Source: Pseudoalteromonas xiamenensis (GTDB lineage: Bacteria > Pseudomonadota > Gammaproteobacteria > Enterobacterales > Alteromonadaceae). Taken from it: 64,000 nt of DNA. Below, piece after piece: positions 28,135-37,172 of this stretch. The position numbers and the translations under genes are program-made. The stretch lies in the NCBI RefSeq assembly GCF_042431545.1, contig NZ_JBHLYX010000003.1. One strand, given 5' to 3'. Position 1 is the first letter of the stretch, and each line of letters begins with the position of its first letter. Under the pieces are notes generated by a model, which saw only the letters and a program-made list of their open reading frames with translations, was not told the DNA's origin and did no database searches.

Positions 28135-29847
28135 ATGATACGTACAAAGTCGGTAGGCTCACTCACTAAGCACACCTTGTTACTCACGTTAACGCTTCTC
28201 TCAAGTTTCTCAGTTTCCAGTTTTGATAGGATAACGGGAGAGCATTTTGCAAGTCGTTCAGAAGTCATCGCTCCACATGCGATGGCTGCAACTTCGCAAC
28301 CATTGGCAACTCAAGTAGCGCTAAATATCATGAGACAAGGAGGAACCGCTATCGATGCAGCGATTGCCGCGAATGCGATGCTTGGCTTAGTGGAACCGAC
28401 GGGTTCTGGGATTGGCGGCGACTTATTCGCGATAGTTTGGGATGCCAAACAGCAAAAGCTATTCGGCCTTAACGCAAGTGGTCGCTCACCAAAGTCGCTC
28501 ACGCTAGATATACTTAAACAGCAAGGTACCAAAATTCCATCTTACGGCCCGCTTCCTGTATCTGTTCCTGGCGCGGTTGATGGCTGGTTTGAACTGCACG
28601 CTAAATTTGGCAAATTACCAATGAAAACATTGCTTGCCCCTGCAATTGAGTATGCTAAACAGGGTTTTCCGGTCAGTGAACTTATCGCTTACTACATGCA
28701 AAAGAGTGTGGCGGTTCGCGGGCAGTATCCTGGCTTTAAAGACGTATTTATGCCAAGTGGCACAATGCCTAGAAAAGGAGAGTTATTCAAAAATCCGGCC
28801 TTAGCCAAAACCTATCAGGAAATTGCTGATACAGGACGAGATGCGTTTTATAAAGGAAAAATAGCGCGAGAAATTGCCAGATATATGAAAGCGCAAGGTG
28901 GTTATTTAAGTTACGAAGATTTAGCAACACACCATAGTGAGTGGGTTGAACCGATAGGCGTGGATTATCGTGGTTACACGCTTTGGGAATTACCACCAAA
29001 CGGACAAGGTATCGCTGCACAACAAATTTTAAACTTACTTGAGGGTTTTGACTTAAAAGCAATGGGTTTTGATAGCCCCGAATACGTACATACGTTTGTC
29101 GAAGCGAAGAAATTGGCGTTTGCAGATCGAGCAAAATATTATGCAGATCCTGATTTCAATTCTCTCCCGATAAAACAATTAGTATCAAAAGAGTATGCAG
29201 AATCGCGACGAACGTTGATTGACCCTGAGAAAGCCGCTAAGCGTGACCATGCTGGACCTGTTGAGGGTGATACCATTTACCTGACCACGGCTGATAAAGA
29301 CGGCAAAATGGTTTCACTTATTCAAAGTAATTTTAGAGGAATGGGGTCAGGCATGACACCTCCAACACTCGGATTCGTATTACAAAATCGAGGCGAATTA
29401 TTTAGTCTTAAAGAAGGTCATTACAACGTTTATGCTCCAGGCAAGCGTCCTTTCCATACCATTATTCCAGCTTTTGTGACGAAAGAAGGTAAGCCCTTTA
29501 TGAGCTTTGGTGTTATGGGTGGGGCAACTCAACCGCAAATGCATGCCCAGATCCTGATCAATATGATTGATTTTGGCATGAACCTTCAAGAAGCTGGCGA
29601 TGCGCCAAGGATCCTACATTCGGGATCAAGTCAGCCGACGGACGAAATTATGCTCGATGGCGGTTCTGTGCATCTTGAGAATGGCTTCAGTGCTCAAACT
29701 CGTCGTAGCCTTATCGAAAAAGGCCATAAGTTGCAGGAAATGGTTGGACCTTATGGCGGTTATCAAGCCATCATGCGTGACCCAACTACGGGTGTTTACT
29801 ATGGCGCTTCAGAATCTAGAAAAGACGGCCAAGCTGCCGGATACTAG
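28135..29847 (+). CDS. ggt: Gamma-glutamyltransferase family protein
   Basis: 570 residues from ATG 28135; the frame continues upstream to TTG 28081, but the ATG puts a normal signal peptide at the N-terminus (hydrophobic run LLLTLTLLSSFSVSS). The Ntn-hydrolase precursor should cleave itself before a threonine, here T380 in GDTIYLTTADKDG, and then cleave glutathione or other gamma-glutamyl compounds in the periplasm. Other family marks are GGTAIDAAIAANAMLGLVEP, GSGIGGDLFAIVWD, GALPVSVPGAVDG-like LPVSVPGAVDGW, and GGATQPQMHAQILINM. Exact substrate is not fixed by sequence: the nucleophile-following region differs from E. coli Ggt, so an acylase relative is possible. A terminator follows. Confidence 0.88.
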   Translation: MIRTKSVGSLTKHTLLLTLTLLSSFSVSSFDRITGEHFASRSEVIAPHAMAATSQPLATQVALNIMRQGGTAIDAAIAANAMLGLVEPTGSGIGGDLFAIVWDAKQQKLFGLNASGRSPKSLTLDILKQQGTKIPSYGPLPVSVPGAVDGWFELHAKFGKLPMKTLLAPAIEYAKQGFPVSELIAYYMQKSVAVRGQYPGFKDVFMPSGTMPRKGELFKNPALAKTYQEIADTGRDAFYKGKIAREIARYMKAQGGYLSYEDLATHHSEWVEPIGVDYRGYTLWELPPNGQGIAAQQILNLLEGFDLKAMGFDSPEYVHTFVEAKKLAFADRAKYYADPDFNSLPIKQLVSKEYAESRRTLIDPEKAAKRDHAGPVEGDTIYLTTADKDGKMVSLIQSNFRGMGSGMTPPTLGFVLQNRGELFSLKEGHYNVYAPGKRPFHTIIPAFVTKEGKPFMSFGVMGGATQPQMHAQILINMIDFGMNLQEAGDAPRILHSGSSQPTDEIMLDGGSVHLENGFSAQTRRSLIEKGHKLQEMVGPYGGYQAIMRDPTTGVYYGASESRKDGQAAGY

Positions 29848-29854
29848 TCTTTTC

Positions 29855-29883
29855 AGGCGTTTCTGCGACGAAGCGCCTTTTTT
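29855..29883 (+). terminator. Intrinsic terminator after ggt
   Basis: AGGCGTTTC (29855-29863) pairs with GAAGCGCCT (29870-29878), with one G-T pair and a 6-nt loop, followed by TTTTT. Confidence 0.85.
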
Positions 29884-29893
29884 ATGAGGAAAA

Positions 29894-29911
29894 ATTGATA
29901 GCGCTGTCATT
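29894..29911 (+). promoter_or_regulatory. NagR-type operator upstream of the hexosaminidase gene
   Basis: ATTGATAGCGCTGTCATT matches 16 of 18 positions of the palindrome AATGACAGCGCTGTCATT that I recall as the NagR (LacI-family) operator of Shewanella and other Alteromonadales. A near-copy lies before the permease gene (32684-32701). It overlaps the -35 of a candidate promoter, TTGATA (29895-29900), 17 bases, TATATA (29918-29923), so repression by promoter occlusion and induction by a GlcNAc metabolite are likely. Confidence 0.8.
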
Positions 29912-30003
29912 TTTGTTTATATATGATGAAAGAGACAAGTTGAGCAAAATATCTGCAATAATTAGAAGGTTGCCTGAAACCACCAAGGTTCGGAGAAAGA
30001 AGA

Positions 30004-32583
30004 ATGAAAAAGCAATATCAATGGATTCTAGGCGCGTGTGCCGCGGTCCCGTTGTTTGCCAATGCAAACTTTAATCAGCAAAGTTTAAATGCGTTTGCGA
30101 AAGACACCACACTAATGTTCACGTCTGAAGATAATTTTTTTGGTAAAACAGGAGAAGTATTAGCTTCAATTGCCTTAACCAACAATTCAAACGTTGAGCT
30201 GCCCAAAGGCCAAGGTGATTGGCAAATTTACATTCATTCTATTCGAAAAATTGCGAAAGTTCGCCACCCAGGTTTCAAACTTGAACACGTTAATGGCGAT
30301 CTCCATCGTCTTATCCCTACCACTGAATTTCCGGGATTAGCACATGGTCAGTCAATAAAAGTTGAATTTGAAGCTGCCGCGTGGATTGCGGCATATTCCG
30401 ATTTTATGCCACGTGCTTTCATCGTATCAAAACAATTGCAACCAGCTATTTTTGCTAATACGGACACGGAAGATCTGACTCAATTTGTGACACCGTTTAC
30501 CCGTGAAAATCAACTAAAGCGATATAACGACCCAGTAGATCAAACGGTGACGCCGACTGCGGCTATCCGTTTTGAACAAAACTTGGCAGTAAATAGCATT
30601 GAAATCAAAGATGCGTCCACACGCATAATTCCAAAACCTCAGCAAGTTGAGTTTAAACGAGGTTCAACAAGACTCAGTAATGATTGGCACGTTCGATTTT
30701 CGGGTCGTCTGGCATCCGAAGTCAGCGTTTTCAAAGAAGATTTAGCTGAGTATGGTCTTACATTAGCAATGCAGGCTGACCACATACCTTTAGAGAAGGG
30801 CGCTAAAGCGATAGAGCTTTCTGTTGATAAAAAACTTAAGGATGCCCAAAGTTATACATTGAATATCGATAGTGACCGAATTCGCATTGTGGGTGCGGAT
30901 AATGCGGGGGTATTCTATGGTATTCAAAGTTTATTAGCGCTGTTCCCGGCCAATGCAAACAATGAAGTCGCGCTTCCTCGCGGTGAAATCAAGGATGCAC
31001 CTAGATTCAATTGGCGAGGTATGCATTACGATAATGGACGTAATTTCCATGGCAAAGACGCGATGTTTAAACTTGTTGAACAAATGGCAAAGTACAAACT
31101 GAATAAGTTTCATTGGCATTTTTCGGACGATGAAGGTTGGCGACTTGAAATTAAAGATTTGCCCGAACTGACTGACATAGGTGCTACACGTTGTTTTGAT
31201 TTACAAGAGCAGACATGCTTACTTACTCAGCTTGGCACGGGGCCGTTTAAGTCGGGTAGTGGGAATGGATACTTAAGCCGAAATGATTTTATTGAACTAC
31301 TTAAGTTTGCCAAAGCTCGACACATTGACATCATTCCTGAAATCGAAAGCCCAGGGCATGCACGTGCTGCAATTAAAGCAATGGAAGCTCGTTATCACCA
31401 CTATTCTGCCAAGGGAAATTTGGTCGCTGCAAAGGCATATCTGCTTAGTGAAGCAACCGATACTTCAACTTACTCAACGGTTCAAAGTTATACCGACAAT
31501 GCACTGAATGTTTGCATGGATTCCTCGTATGCTTTTATTGAAAAAGTGACTTACGAAATTCAATCGATGTATCGAGAAGCAGGTGTACGTTTGACGAACT
31601 TGCACTTTGGCGGAGATGAGGTCGGGCACGGGGCTTGGACTGGTTCCCCTGCGTGCCAAAAGCTGTTCGAACAAGCTGACAATGGCGTGGCTGGTGTTCA
31701 AGATTTAAAGCCTTACTTCACACAACGTGTTGCTCAAATATTTTCCCGCCGTGGAATAACGCCAGGTGCGTGGGAAGATGGTTTGATGTATGACGCAACC
31801 ACACCATTCAACCGCGAAGAGTTTCCAAACAAATCTTTTACAGTTAATGCGTGGGACAATATTTGGGAGTGGGGAGTTGCGGACAGAGCATATCGTCTTG
31901 CGAATGATGGATATCAAGTGATTTTATCTCACGGAACTCACTTGTACTTTGACCACCCGTATGAAGCGCATCCTTTAGAGCGTGGCTACTATTGGGCTGC
32001 TCGCGCGACGGATACGCAAAAGGTGTTCGGGTACATGCCGGACGATTTATATTCCAATGCTGACGTGACTCGGGATCTTGACCCAATTGATAATTTGGAA
32101 GCGCTCGTAGGGCGTGCATTGCCACAGCTTGAAAAGCCAGAAAATATACTCGGTATACAAGGCCAAGTGTGGAGTGAAACAATACGGACTGAATCTCAGT
32201 TTTTAGAAATGGTATTCCCGCGTTTACTGCCGCTTGCCGAACGTGCTTGGCATAAAGCAAAATGGGAAGGCCAAACGATAAACAAAGCTCAGCGCCTAGA
32301 AGATTGGGCGCAATTCGCAGCGACACTTAGCGAAAAGGAATTAGCAAAACTTGACGCCGCTGGGATAGGTGCACATTTACCTGTGCCAGGTGCAATTATT
32401 GAAGATGGCAAACTACACGCCAACAGTGCATTTCCTCTATTACCAATCCAATTTAGTATTGACGGTGGAAAGTCATGGCAAACTTACTCAGGTCCAACCT
32501 CTGTGGCACAGAGTTCATCAGTACAGCTCAGAACCTACCTCGGTAATAAAAATGTAAGCAGAATTACATACTTACCAAATTAA
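30004..32583 (+). CDS. GH20 beta-N-acetylhexosaminidase (chitobiase)
   Basis: 859 residues with signal peptide (about 20 residues, ending near LFANA). Domain order: N-terminal chitobiase carbohydrate-binding-type domain (about 25-170), GH20b domain (about 210-330), the GH20 catalytic barrel from FNWRGMHYDNGRNF to about residue 770, and a short C-terminal immunoglobulin-like domain. The catalytic Asp-Glu pair is D538-E539 in HFGGDEVGHG. It cuts N,N'-diacetylchitobiose and related chains to GlcNAc in the periplasm or at the outer membrane. The operator upstream and the permease downstream place it in chitin use. No terminator is evident in the 193-base gap to the permease apart from a short stem near 32606-32622. 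Confidence 0.95.
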   Translation: MKKQYQWILGACAAVPLFANANFNQQSLNAFAKDTTLMFTSEDNFFGKTGEVLASIALTNNSNVELPKGQGDWQIYIHSIRKIAKVRHPGFKLEHVNGDLHRLIPTTEFPGLAHGQSIKVEFEAAAWIAAYSDFMPRAFIVSKQLQPAIFANTDTEDLTQFVTPFTRENQLKRYNDPVDQTVTPTAAIRFEQNLAVNSIEIKDASTRIIPKPQQVEFKRGSTRLSNDWHVRFSGRLASEVSVFKEDLAEYGLTLAMQADHIPLEKGAKAIELSVDKKLKDAQSYTLNIDSDRIRIVGADNAGVFYGIQSLLALFPANANNEVALPRGEIKDAPRFNWRGMHYDNGRNFHGKDAMFKLVEQMAKYKLNKFHWHFSDDEGWRLEIKDLPELTDIGATRCFDLQEQTCLLTQLGTGPFKSGSGNGYLSRNDFIELLKFAKARHIDIIPEIESPGHARAAIKAMEARYHHYSAKGNLVAAKAYLLSEATDTSTYSTVQSYTDNALNVCMDSSYAFIEKVTYEIQSMYREAGVRLTNLHFGGDEVGHGAWTGSPACQKLFEQADNGVAGVQDLKPYFTQRVAQIFSRRGITPGAWEDGLMYDATTPFNREEFPNKSFTVNAWDNIWEWGVADRAYRLANDGYQVILSHGTHLYFDHPYEAHPLERGYYWAARATDTQKVFGYMPDDLYSNADVTRDLDPIDNLEALVGRALPQLEKPENILGIQGQVWSETIRTESQFLEMVFPRLLPLAERAWHKAKWEGQTINKAQRLEDWAQFAATLSEKELAKLDAAGIGAHLPVPGAIIEDGKLHANSAFPLLPIQFSIDGGKSWQTYSGPTSVAQSSSVQLRTYLGNKNVSRITYLPN

Positions 32584-32683
32584 GGTACGATATTTCCTGC
32601 AATAAAGGGCTATTTGGCCCTTTTCACTATTGTTTGGTTAAGAAAAACACACTGGTCAAATAATAAATTTTAACGTAAAGTAA

Positions 32684-32701
32684 AATGTCAGCGCTGTCAT
32701 T
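32684..32701 (+). promoter_or_regulatory. NagR-type operator upstream of the permease gene
   Basis: AATGTCAGCGCTGTCATT matches 17 of 18 positions of the palindrome AATGACAGCGCTGTCATT. It shares AGCGCTGTCATTTTT with the site before the hexosaminidase gene. A possible promoter, CTGTCA (32694-32699), 16 bases, CATAAT (32716-32721), overlaps it. Confidence 0.82.
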
Positions 32702-32776
32702 TTTAAGCGCCTATTCATAATAGATAAAAAAACACTGACATTGAGTCGGTGATAACATAACCTCAATTGCAACGAG

Positions 32777-34090
32777 ATGAAGTTTATGGAAGCCACAGTG
32801 GAATATGAACAAAACAAAAAAAGCAGTTTAATGCCTATGATTGTTGCTGCGTCGTCGTTTTTCTTGCTTGGATTTATAGCATGGATCAATGGCTCGCTAA
32901 TGCCTTATCTTAAGCAAATGCTTGAACTCACCCCTTTTAAAACCTCACTTATTATTTTTACTTTTTACATATCGGTGACGTTTAGTGCGATTCCATCAGC
33001 GAAGGTGATCCGAAAAATCGGTTATAAGAACAGCATGGCGCTTGGCATGTTAATTATGATGACTGCCGCACTTCTGTATATTCCTGCTGCCAAAACACAT
33101 ATGTTTGAAGTGTTCCTCGCTGCCCAGATTATTTATGGTATTGGTTTTACATTACTTCAGACCGCCGTTAATCCTTACGTAGTTAAATTTGGCCCAGAAG
33201 AATCCGCTGCGGTACGTGTTAGTATCATGGGCATTTTGAACAAATTTGCAGGTGTTATCGCACCGCATATCTTTACTGCGTTAATTGTTGTAAATCTTGA
33301 TTTTTCTGTGGGTAGCACGTTAACGGAAGAGCAAAAGAACATGATGGCGCAAAGTTTGGTGATGCCTTACATTTATATGGCACTGCTCATTTTGGCGTTT
33401 ACTCTATTTGTTAAGTTCTCTTCGCTGCCGGAATTACAGTCCGAAGATGATGGAGTAGAGCCAGGCGCTGGCGATATCAAAGAAGCCCTTAAATACCCAA
33501 ATCTCGCATTAGGTGTACTTGCGCTTTTCGTTTATGTTGCCGTAGAAGTGATTGCCGGTGACACCATCGGTATTTATGCGCTTTCATTGAAGGTCGAAAA
33601 TTACAGTATCATGACGTCTTACACGATGTTTTGTATGGTAATTGGTTACATTATTGGTATTTTGTTAATTCCAAGGTTTATTTCGCAACAATCGGCATTG
33701 ACGGGCTCGGCTGTGATTGGTATTTTGCTATCACTAGCGATTGTGTTCGGCAATTCAGAATCTTATGCTATTTCTAATGTGCTGTTAGTTCCATTTGGGC
33801 TTATTGCATTACCAGATACGTTAATGTTTATCGCGGCATTGGGTCTTGCGAACGCAATGGTCTGGCCAGCCGTTTGGCCATTGGCACTTTCTGGACTCGG
33901 ACGCTTAACTAGTGTAGGTTCTGGTTTATTGATTATGGGTATTGCGGGCGGCGCGTTTGGTCCATTGATTTGGGGCGGCGTGAGTGCAACAGGTCTTGGC
34001 CAGCAAGGCGCTTACATTGTTATGATCCCGTGTTATCTGTTTATTTTATTCTACGCGTTGAAAGGCCATAAGCTTAAGCGCTGGAACTAA
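32777..34090 (+). CDS. nagP: NagP-like N-acetylglucosamine permease (MFS, FucP type)
   Basis: 437 residues with about 12 membrane segments, in the fucose/glucose permease branch of the major facilitator superfamily. Features include FFLLGFIAWINGSLMPYLK in the first segment and LLQTAVNPYVVKFGPEESAAVRVSIMGI-type sequence in the first half. NagP imports GlcNAc in Alteromonadales, replacing the PTS of E. coli. The substrate call rests on the NagR-type operator and the adjoining chitobiase as much as on sequence. ATG 32777 is used; ATG 32786 is an alternative. A terminator follows. Confidence 0.85.
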   Translation: MKFMEATVEYEQNKKSSLMPMIVAASSFFLLGFIAWINGSLMPYLKQMLELTPFKTSLIIFTFYISVTFSAIPSAKVIRKIGYKNSMALGMLIMMTAALLYIPAAKTHMFEVFLAAQIIYGIGFTLLQTAVNPYVVKFGPEESAAVRVSIMGILNKFAGVIAPHIFTALIVVNLDFSVGSTLTEEQKNMMAQSLVMPYIYMALLILAFTLFVKFSSLPELQSEDDGVEPGAGDIKEALKYPNLALGVLALFVYVAVEVIAGDTIGIYALSLKVENYSIMTSYTMFCMVIGYIIGILLIPRFISQQSALTGSAVIGILLSLAIVFGNSESYAISNVLLVPFGLIALPDTLMFIAALGLANAMVWPAVWPLALSGLGRLTSVGSGLLIMGIAGGAFGPLIWGGVSATGLGQQGAYIVMIPCYLFILFYALKGHKLKRWN

Positions 34091-34155
34091 TGAGTTTTAA
34101 AATAATAATAAAAGAAACGCATTTCTATCTGTAAATAGAAATAATCCCGTGTGTG

Positions 34156-34179
34156 ATGCCACCGAAAGGTGGCATTTTT
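34156..34179 (+). terminator. Intrinsic terminator after the permease gene
   Basis: ATGCCACC (34156-34163) pairs with GGTGGCAT (34168-34175) around GAAA, a stable tetraloop, followed by TTTT. The remaining 200 bases to the next gene show nothing recognisable. Confidence 0.92.
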
Positions 34180-34383
34180 GTTTGCTTCTTCCAATAGTTA
34201 AAGGTACCCACAGTAATCTCTGATATTCTTACCTAGCAACCCAAAACCCATCCATAAATGAAGAAATGGAATTGTGGAATGTTTTTAAACTTCTGCTAGT
34301 ACAGCACAAAGAGCGCGACGTAAATTCTGGCTGGTTATATTAAAAGGAGCTAGAAAGCGTACCATTAGTTTAGGCAGTTTTTA

Positions 34384-35142
34384 TCATTGGTCATTATAAC
34401 GTTTTACAATATTTGTCATTGCCCCTGATGCTACAACTTTCTGAATTGCTAATAGAAGTCTTGAAATTTCATCCGCGGACAGTTTTGGCGATAACGCACA
34501 GTATAGGTAGTTGTGATCAATTAAAGCGCTATGTTGTGTTTGCGCAGTGTCGATTATCGAAGCTTCAGTCTTTGCAATGACAAACATTGGAAAATCCCCT
34601 CGCAAGTAGCGTTGATAGCTTATTGAAGGAGAGAGACTATCTATTCGAACGAGTTTGCCTCGGTCAAAAAGTGGCTCCAAGCTAGGATAGCGATAGCCCA
34701 GAACAGTGCCAATCAGCGTTGGATCCGCTTTACTCTCAGCGTAAGTAATCAACTGCTCAACAGAACTCAAATTGAGGTGGTTGATCAGCAAATCAGGATT
34801 ATCATATAGCGGCTCACTCCAAATCAATTCTGATGAGGTCAGCCATTTTGGGTTTGCTGTACAGTTAATATCAACAAATTTGTCTAAAAGTAATTGTTCG
34901 AGCCTCGCTCTTGGTGTTTTTAAAAACTCGATTTGAATATTCAGTTCACTACCGATGGCATTCGCTAAGTCAAATAAGATGCCAGATTTTATGTCACCGT
35001 CATCACTTAGGATTACTTGAGGAAAAGTGTTTACTTCGCCATAGGAAAAAGTAAGTTTTGGTACGGATGCAACTACGGTATAAGAGTTGAAAAAAAACAC
35101 TAAACCAAGAAAAATCGATTTCAAAGACAAATAAAGAACCAA
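34384..35142 (-). CDS. Periplasmic solute-binding-like protein (SBP_bac_3 type)
   Basis: 252 residues on the minus strand with a signal peptide ending near VVAS. The body resembles amino-acid-type periplasmic binding proteins: KLTFSYGEV, a DIKSGILFDLANAIGSELNI segment, then IQIEFLKTPRARLEQLLLDKFVDINC. No transporter subunits lie beside it, so it may be an orphan sensor or binding protein; such short orphan proteins are common in Alteromonadales and their ligands are mostly unknown. The start is uncertain: TTG at 35142 is the first usable codon and has no clear ribosome site. Confidence 0.7.
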   Translation of the reverse strand: MVLYLSLKSIFLGLVFFFNSYTVVASVPKLTFSYGEVNTFPQVILSDDGDIKSGILFDLANAIGSELNIQIEFLKTPRARLEQLLLDKFVDINCTANPKWLTSSELIWSEPLYDNPDLLINHLNLSSVEQLITYAESKADPTLIGTVLGYRYPSLEPLFDRGKLVRIDSLSPSISYQRYLRGDFPMFVIAKTEASIIDTAQTQHSALIDHNYLYCALSPKLSADEISRLLLAIQKVVASGAMTNIVKRYNDQ

Positions 35143-35209
35143 ATGAAAAACGAATAGAGTGGCAGCTTAATAATTATTTTATGAAAATGCTAGGGAGTCG
35201 TAAAAGAAG

Positions 35210-35286
35210 TGGGGCGACTGATGGGGATTGAACCCACGACAACCGGAATCACAATCCGGGGCTCTACCAACTGAGCTACAGCCGCC
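35210..35286 (-). tRNA. tRNA-His (anticodon GTG)
   Basis: A complete 77-base cloverleaf on the minus strand. The acceptor GCGGCTG pairs with CAGTCGC, with the extra G at position -1 that marks tRNA-His and its partner C73. D-arm TAGCTCAGTTGGTAGAGC, anticodon stem CCGGA/TCCGG with loop TTGTGAT, and T-arm GTGGGTTCAATCCCCAT are normal. CCA is encoded. Confidence 0.97.
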
Positions 35287-35324
35287 ACTATAAAGAGTTG
35301 TACACCTCGTGTGGTGTGGCGCGC

Positions 35325-35353
35325 ATAATACATAAAACATCCTGTAATGGAAA
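35325..35353 (-). promoter_or_regulatory. Probable tRNA-His promoter
   Basis: On the minus strand TTTCCA (35348-35353) is followed after 17 bases by TATTAT (35325-35330) and a GC-rich discriminator GCGCGCC. Such discriminators are known from stable-RNA promoters under stringent control. The start would be near 35318, about 30 bases before the mature tRNA. Confidence 0.62.
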
Positions 35354-35476
35354 GGAAAAATTTAAGTTTTTTTGAAATTAATAAATTTTTCTGTTGTACA
35401 GGCAAAATTCATATACGCTATGTATGATCAATGGATCATATAATAATCAGCTCACATTCAAATCGGAGTGGACATC

Positions 35477-36292
35477 ATGGAATCAATTTTAGATTGGGTT
35501 AGAAATAATACTGATTTAATCATACATTACACAATCCAAGGCGTATTAGCGATCGTCATTTTGTTCGTTGGTATGCGGATTGCGCGTTTTTGTGAAGGTC
35601 TAACTGAAAAAGCGTTTGCAAAAAAAGGCGTAGATAAAGCGGTAGGCTCATTTGTTGCGAATATCTTTTATGCGTTGGTCTTTGCCGCATCGGTACTAAT
35701 GGCGCTATCGCAAGTTGGTATTGAAACGACGAGTTTCATTGCGATACTAGGTGCTGCAGGCTTAGCTGTAGGTCTTGCCCTTCAAGGATCGTTATCAAAC
35801 TTTGCGTCAGGCGTATTGATTATTATGTTACGTCCATTTAAATCGGGCGATTACATTGAAGCCGGTGGTCGTGCGGGGAGTGTTCAAAAGATTGAGATTT
35901 TCTCTACTGAACTTCGCACTCCAGATAACAAAGTTATTATTATGCCTAACTCGGCAATTATGTCGGGTCCTATCGTGAATTTCTCGCGCGAAGCGACACG
36001 TCGAATTGATTTAGTCATTGGTGTTAGCTATGACTCTGACTTGAAAAAAGCAAAAGAAGTGCTTCAGTCGGTGCTCGACAACGAGTCTCGAGTACTTAAA
36101 GATCCTGCTTATACAGTAGCGGTGCTGGAGTTAGCCGATTCAAGTGTTAACTTCGTGGTACGTCCTTGGGTCAATACGAGTGAGTATTGGCCAACGTATT
36201 TTGCTATTGTAGAAAACATTAAATTAGAGCTTGATGCAAACGACATCACTATTCCGTTCCCTCAAATGGACGTTCATTTACACAAAGATTAA
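35477..36292 (+). CDS. Small-conductance mechanosensitive channel (MscS family)
   Basis: 272 residues from ATG 35477, with GGAG 8 bases upstream; the frame extends to GTG 35468. Three membrane segments occupy roughly residues 17-105; the pore helix is ILGAAGLAVGLALQGSLSNF and the following beta domain begins LRPFKSGDYIEAGGRAGSV. The size matches E. coli MscS (286). It releases osmolytes on hypo-osmotic shock. It is 20 bases upstream of a DUF481 gene and probably shares a transcript with it, suggesting a joint envelope-stress role. Confidence 0.94.
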   Translation: MESILDWVRNNTDLIIHYTIQGVLAIVILFVGMRIARFCEGLTEKAFAKKGVDKAVGSFVANIFYALVFAASVLMALSQVGIETTSFIAILGAAGLAVGLALQGSLSNFASGVLIIMLRPFKSGDYIEAGGRAGSVQKIEIFSTELRTPDNKVIIMPNSAIMSGPIVNFSREATRRIDLVIGVSYDSDLKKAKEVLQSVLDNESRVLKDPAYTVAVLELADSSVNFVVRPWVNTSEYWPTYFAIVENIKLELDANDITIPFPQMDVHLHKD

Positions 36293-36312
36293 TTGAAAAG
36301 GGTTTGAAACAC

Positions 36313-37077
36313 ATGAAACTACCAGTTTTTACGGTATTAGCGGCTGCTTGTTTAAGTGCGAATGCTTTCGCGGATAACGACAAAACATGGGAAGTCACAA
36401 GTGAAGTTGGCGCGATTATTACAAGTGGTAATACCGAAACGACAACACTAAAAGGTGGCATCAAAGCTAAACACAGTTTAGAAAGTTGGGAAAACGAATA
36501 CAAACTTGATGGAATCTACAAAGAAGATGAAATTGAGGGCGATAACGGAGAAAAACGCACGCAGCGTACAAATGAAAAATACGCGGCCTCTGTTCAAGGT
36601 AACTATAAACTAAACGAAAAGCACAGTCATCTATACCTTTATGGAAGCTATGTTTCTGATTATTTTGGTGCATTCCGAAGTGAATCAGTTGTTTCGCTTG
36701 GTTATGGTACTCGTTTCATCAACACACCAGATATGGTGTTGAATGCGGAAATCGGTCCTGGTTATAAGTATTTTGAACATCAAGAAAGTGATGATGGTAG
36801 TGACCCAAAAGCCGGAGAATTTGAGGGAGAGATGATTGCCCTTGGAAAACTGGATTTTAGCTGGAAGCTTTCAGACAACGCAAAGTTCACGCAATTGGTT
36901 GCAGTTGAATACGGTGATAGCAACACGAAAACGAAATCTGAAACAGCGCTTTTAACTAAAATCAATGGCTCACTTCAGATGAAAGTTGCGTACAACATCA
37001 CAAACAACTCCGATGTTGCGGAAGGCAAAGAAAACACAGATACAGAGACTTCTTTGACTTTGGTATACAGTTTTTAA
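36313..37077 (+). CDS. DUF481 (YdiY-like) outer-membrane protein
   Basis: 254 residues from ATG 36313, with signal peptide ending SANAFA. The mature protein consists of alternating beta strands and ends in Phe (TSLTLVYSF), typical of an outer-membrane barrel. The strand EVGAIITSGNTETTTLKGG is the characteristic start of DUF481, whose E. coli member is described as salt-induced; the true function is unknown. It follows mscS closely and ends at a terminator. Confidence 0.88.
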   Translation: MKLPVFTVLAAACLSANAFADNDKTWEVTSEVGAIITSGNTETTTLKGGIKAKHSLESWENEYKLDGIYKEDEIEGDNGEKRTQRTNEKYAASVQGNYKLNEKHSHLYLYGSYVSDYFGAFRSESVVSLGYGTRFINTPDMVLNAEIGPGYKYFEHQESDDGSDPKAGEFEGEMIALGKLDFSWKLSDNAKFTQLVAVEYGDSNTKTKSETALLTKINGSLQMKVAYNITNNSDVAEGKENTDTETSLTLVYSF

Positions 37078-37093
37078 CAAACTAACTAAATCA

Positions 37094-37119
37094 GGGGCGC
37101 ACTGCGCCCTTTAATTTCT
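37094..37119 (+). terminator. Intrinsic terminator after the DUF481 gene
   Basis: GGGCGC (37095-37100) pairs with GCGCCC (37104-37109) around ACT, followed by a T-rich tail. It separates the channel pair from the surface island. The 53 bases that follow must hold the island's first promoter, but I see only a weak TAGAAT at 37132-37137. Confidence 0.75.
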
Positions 37120-37172
37120 TTCAAACTCAGGTAGAATTGCCTGCAATAAAATCTATAACGGAAGAGATTTAC

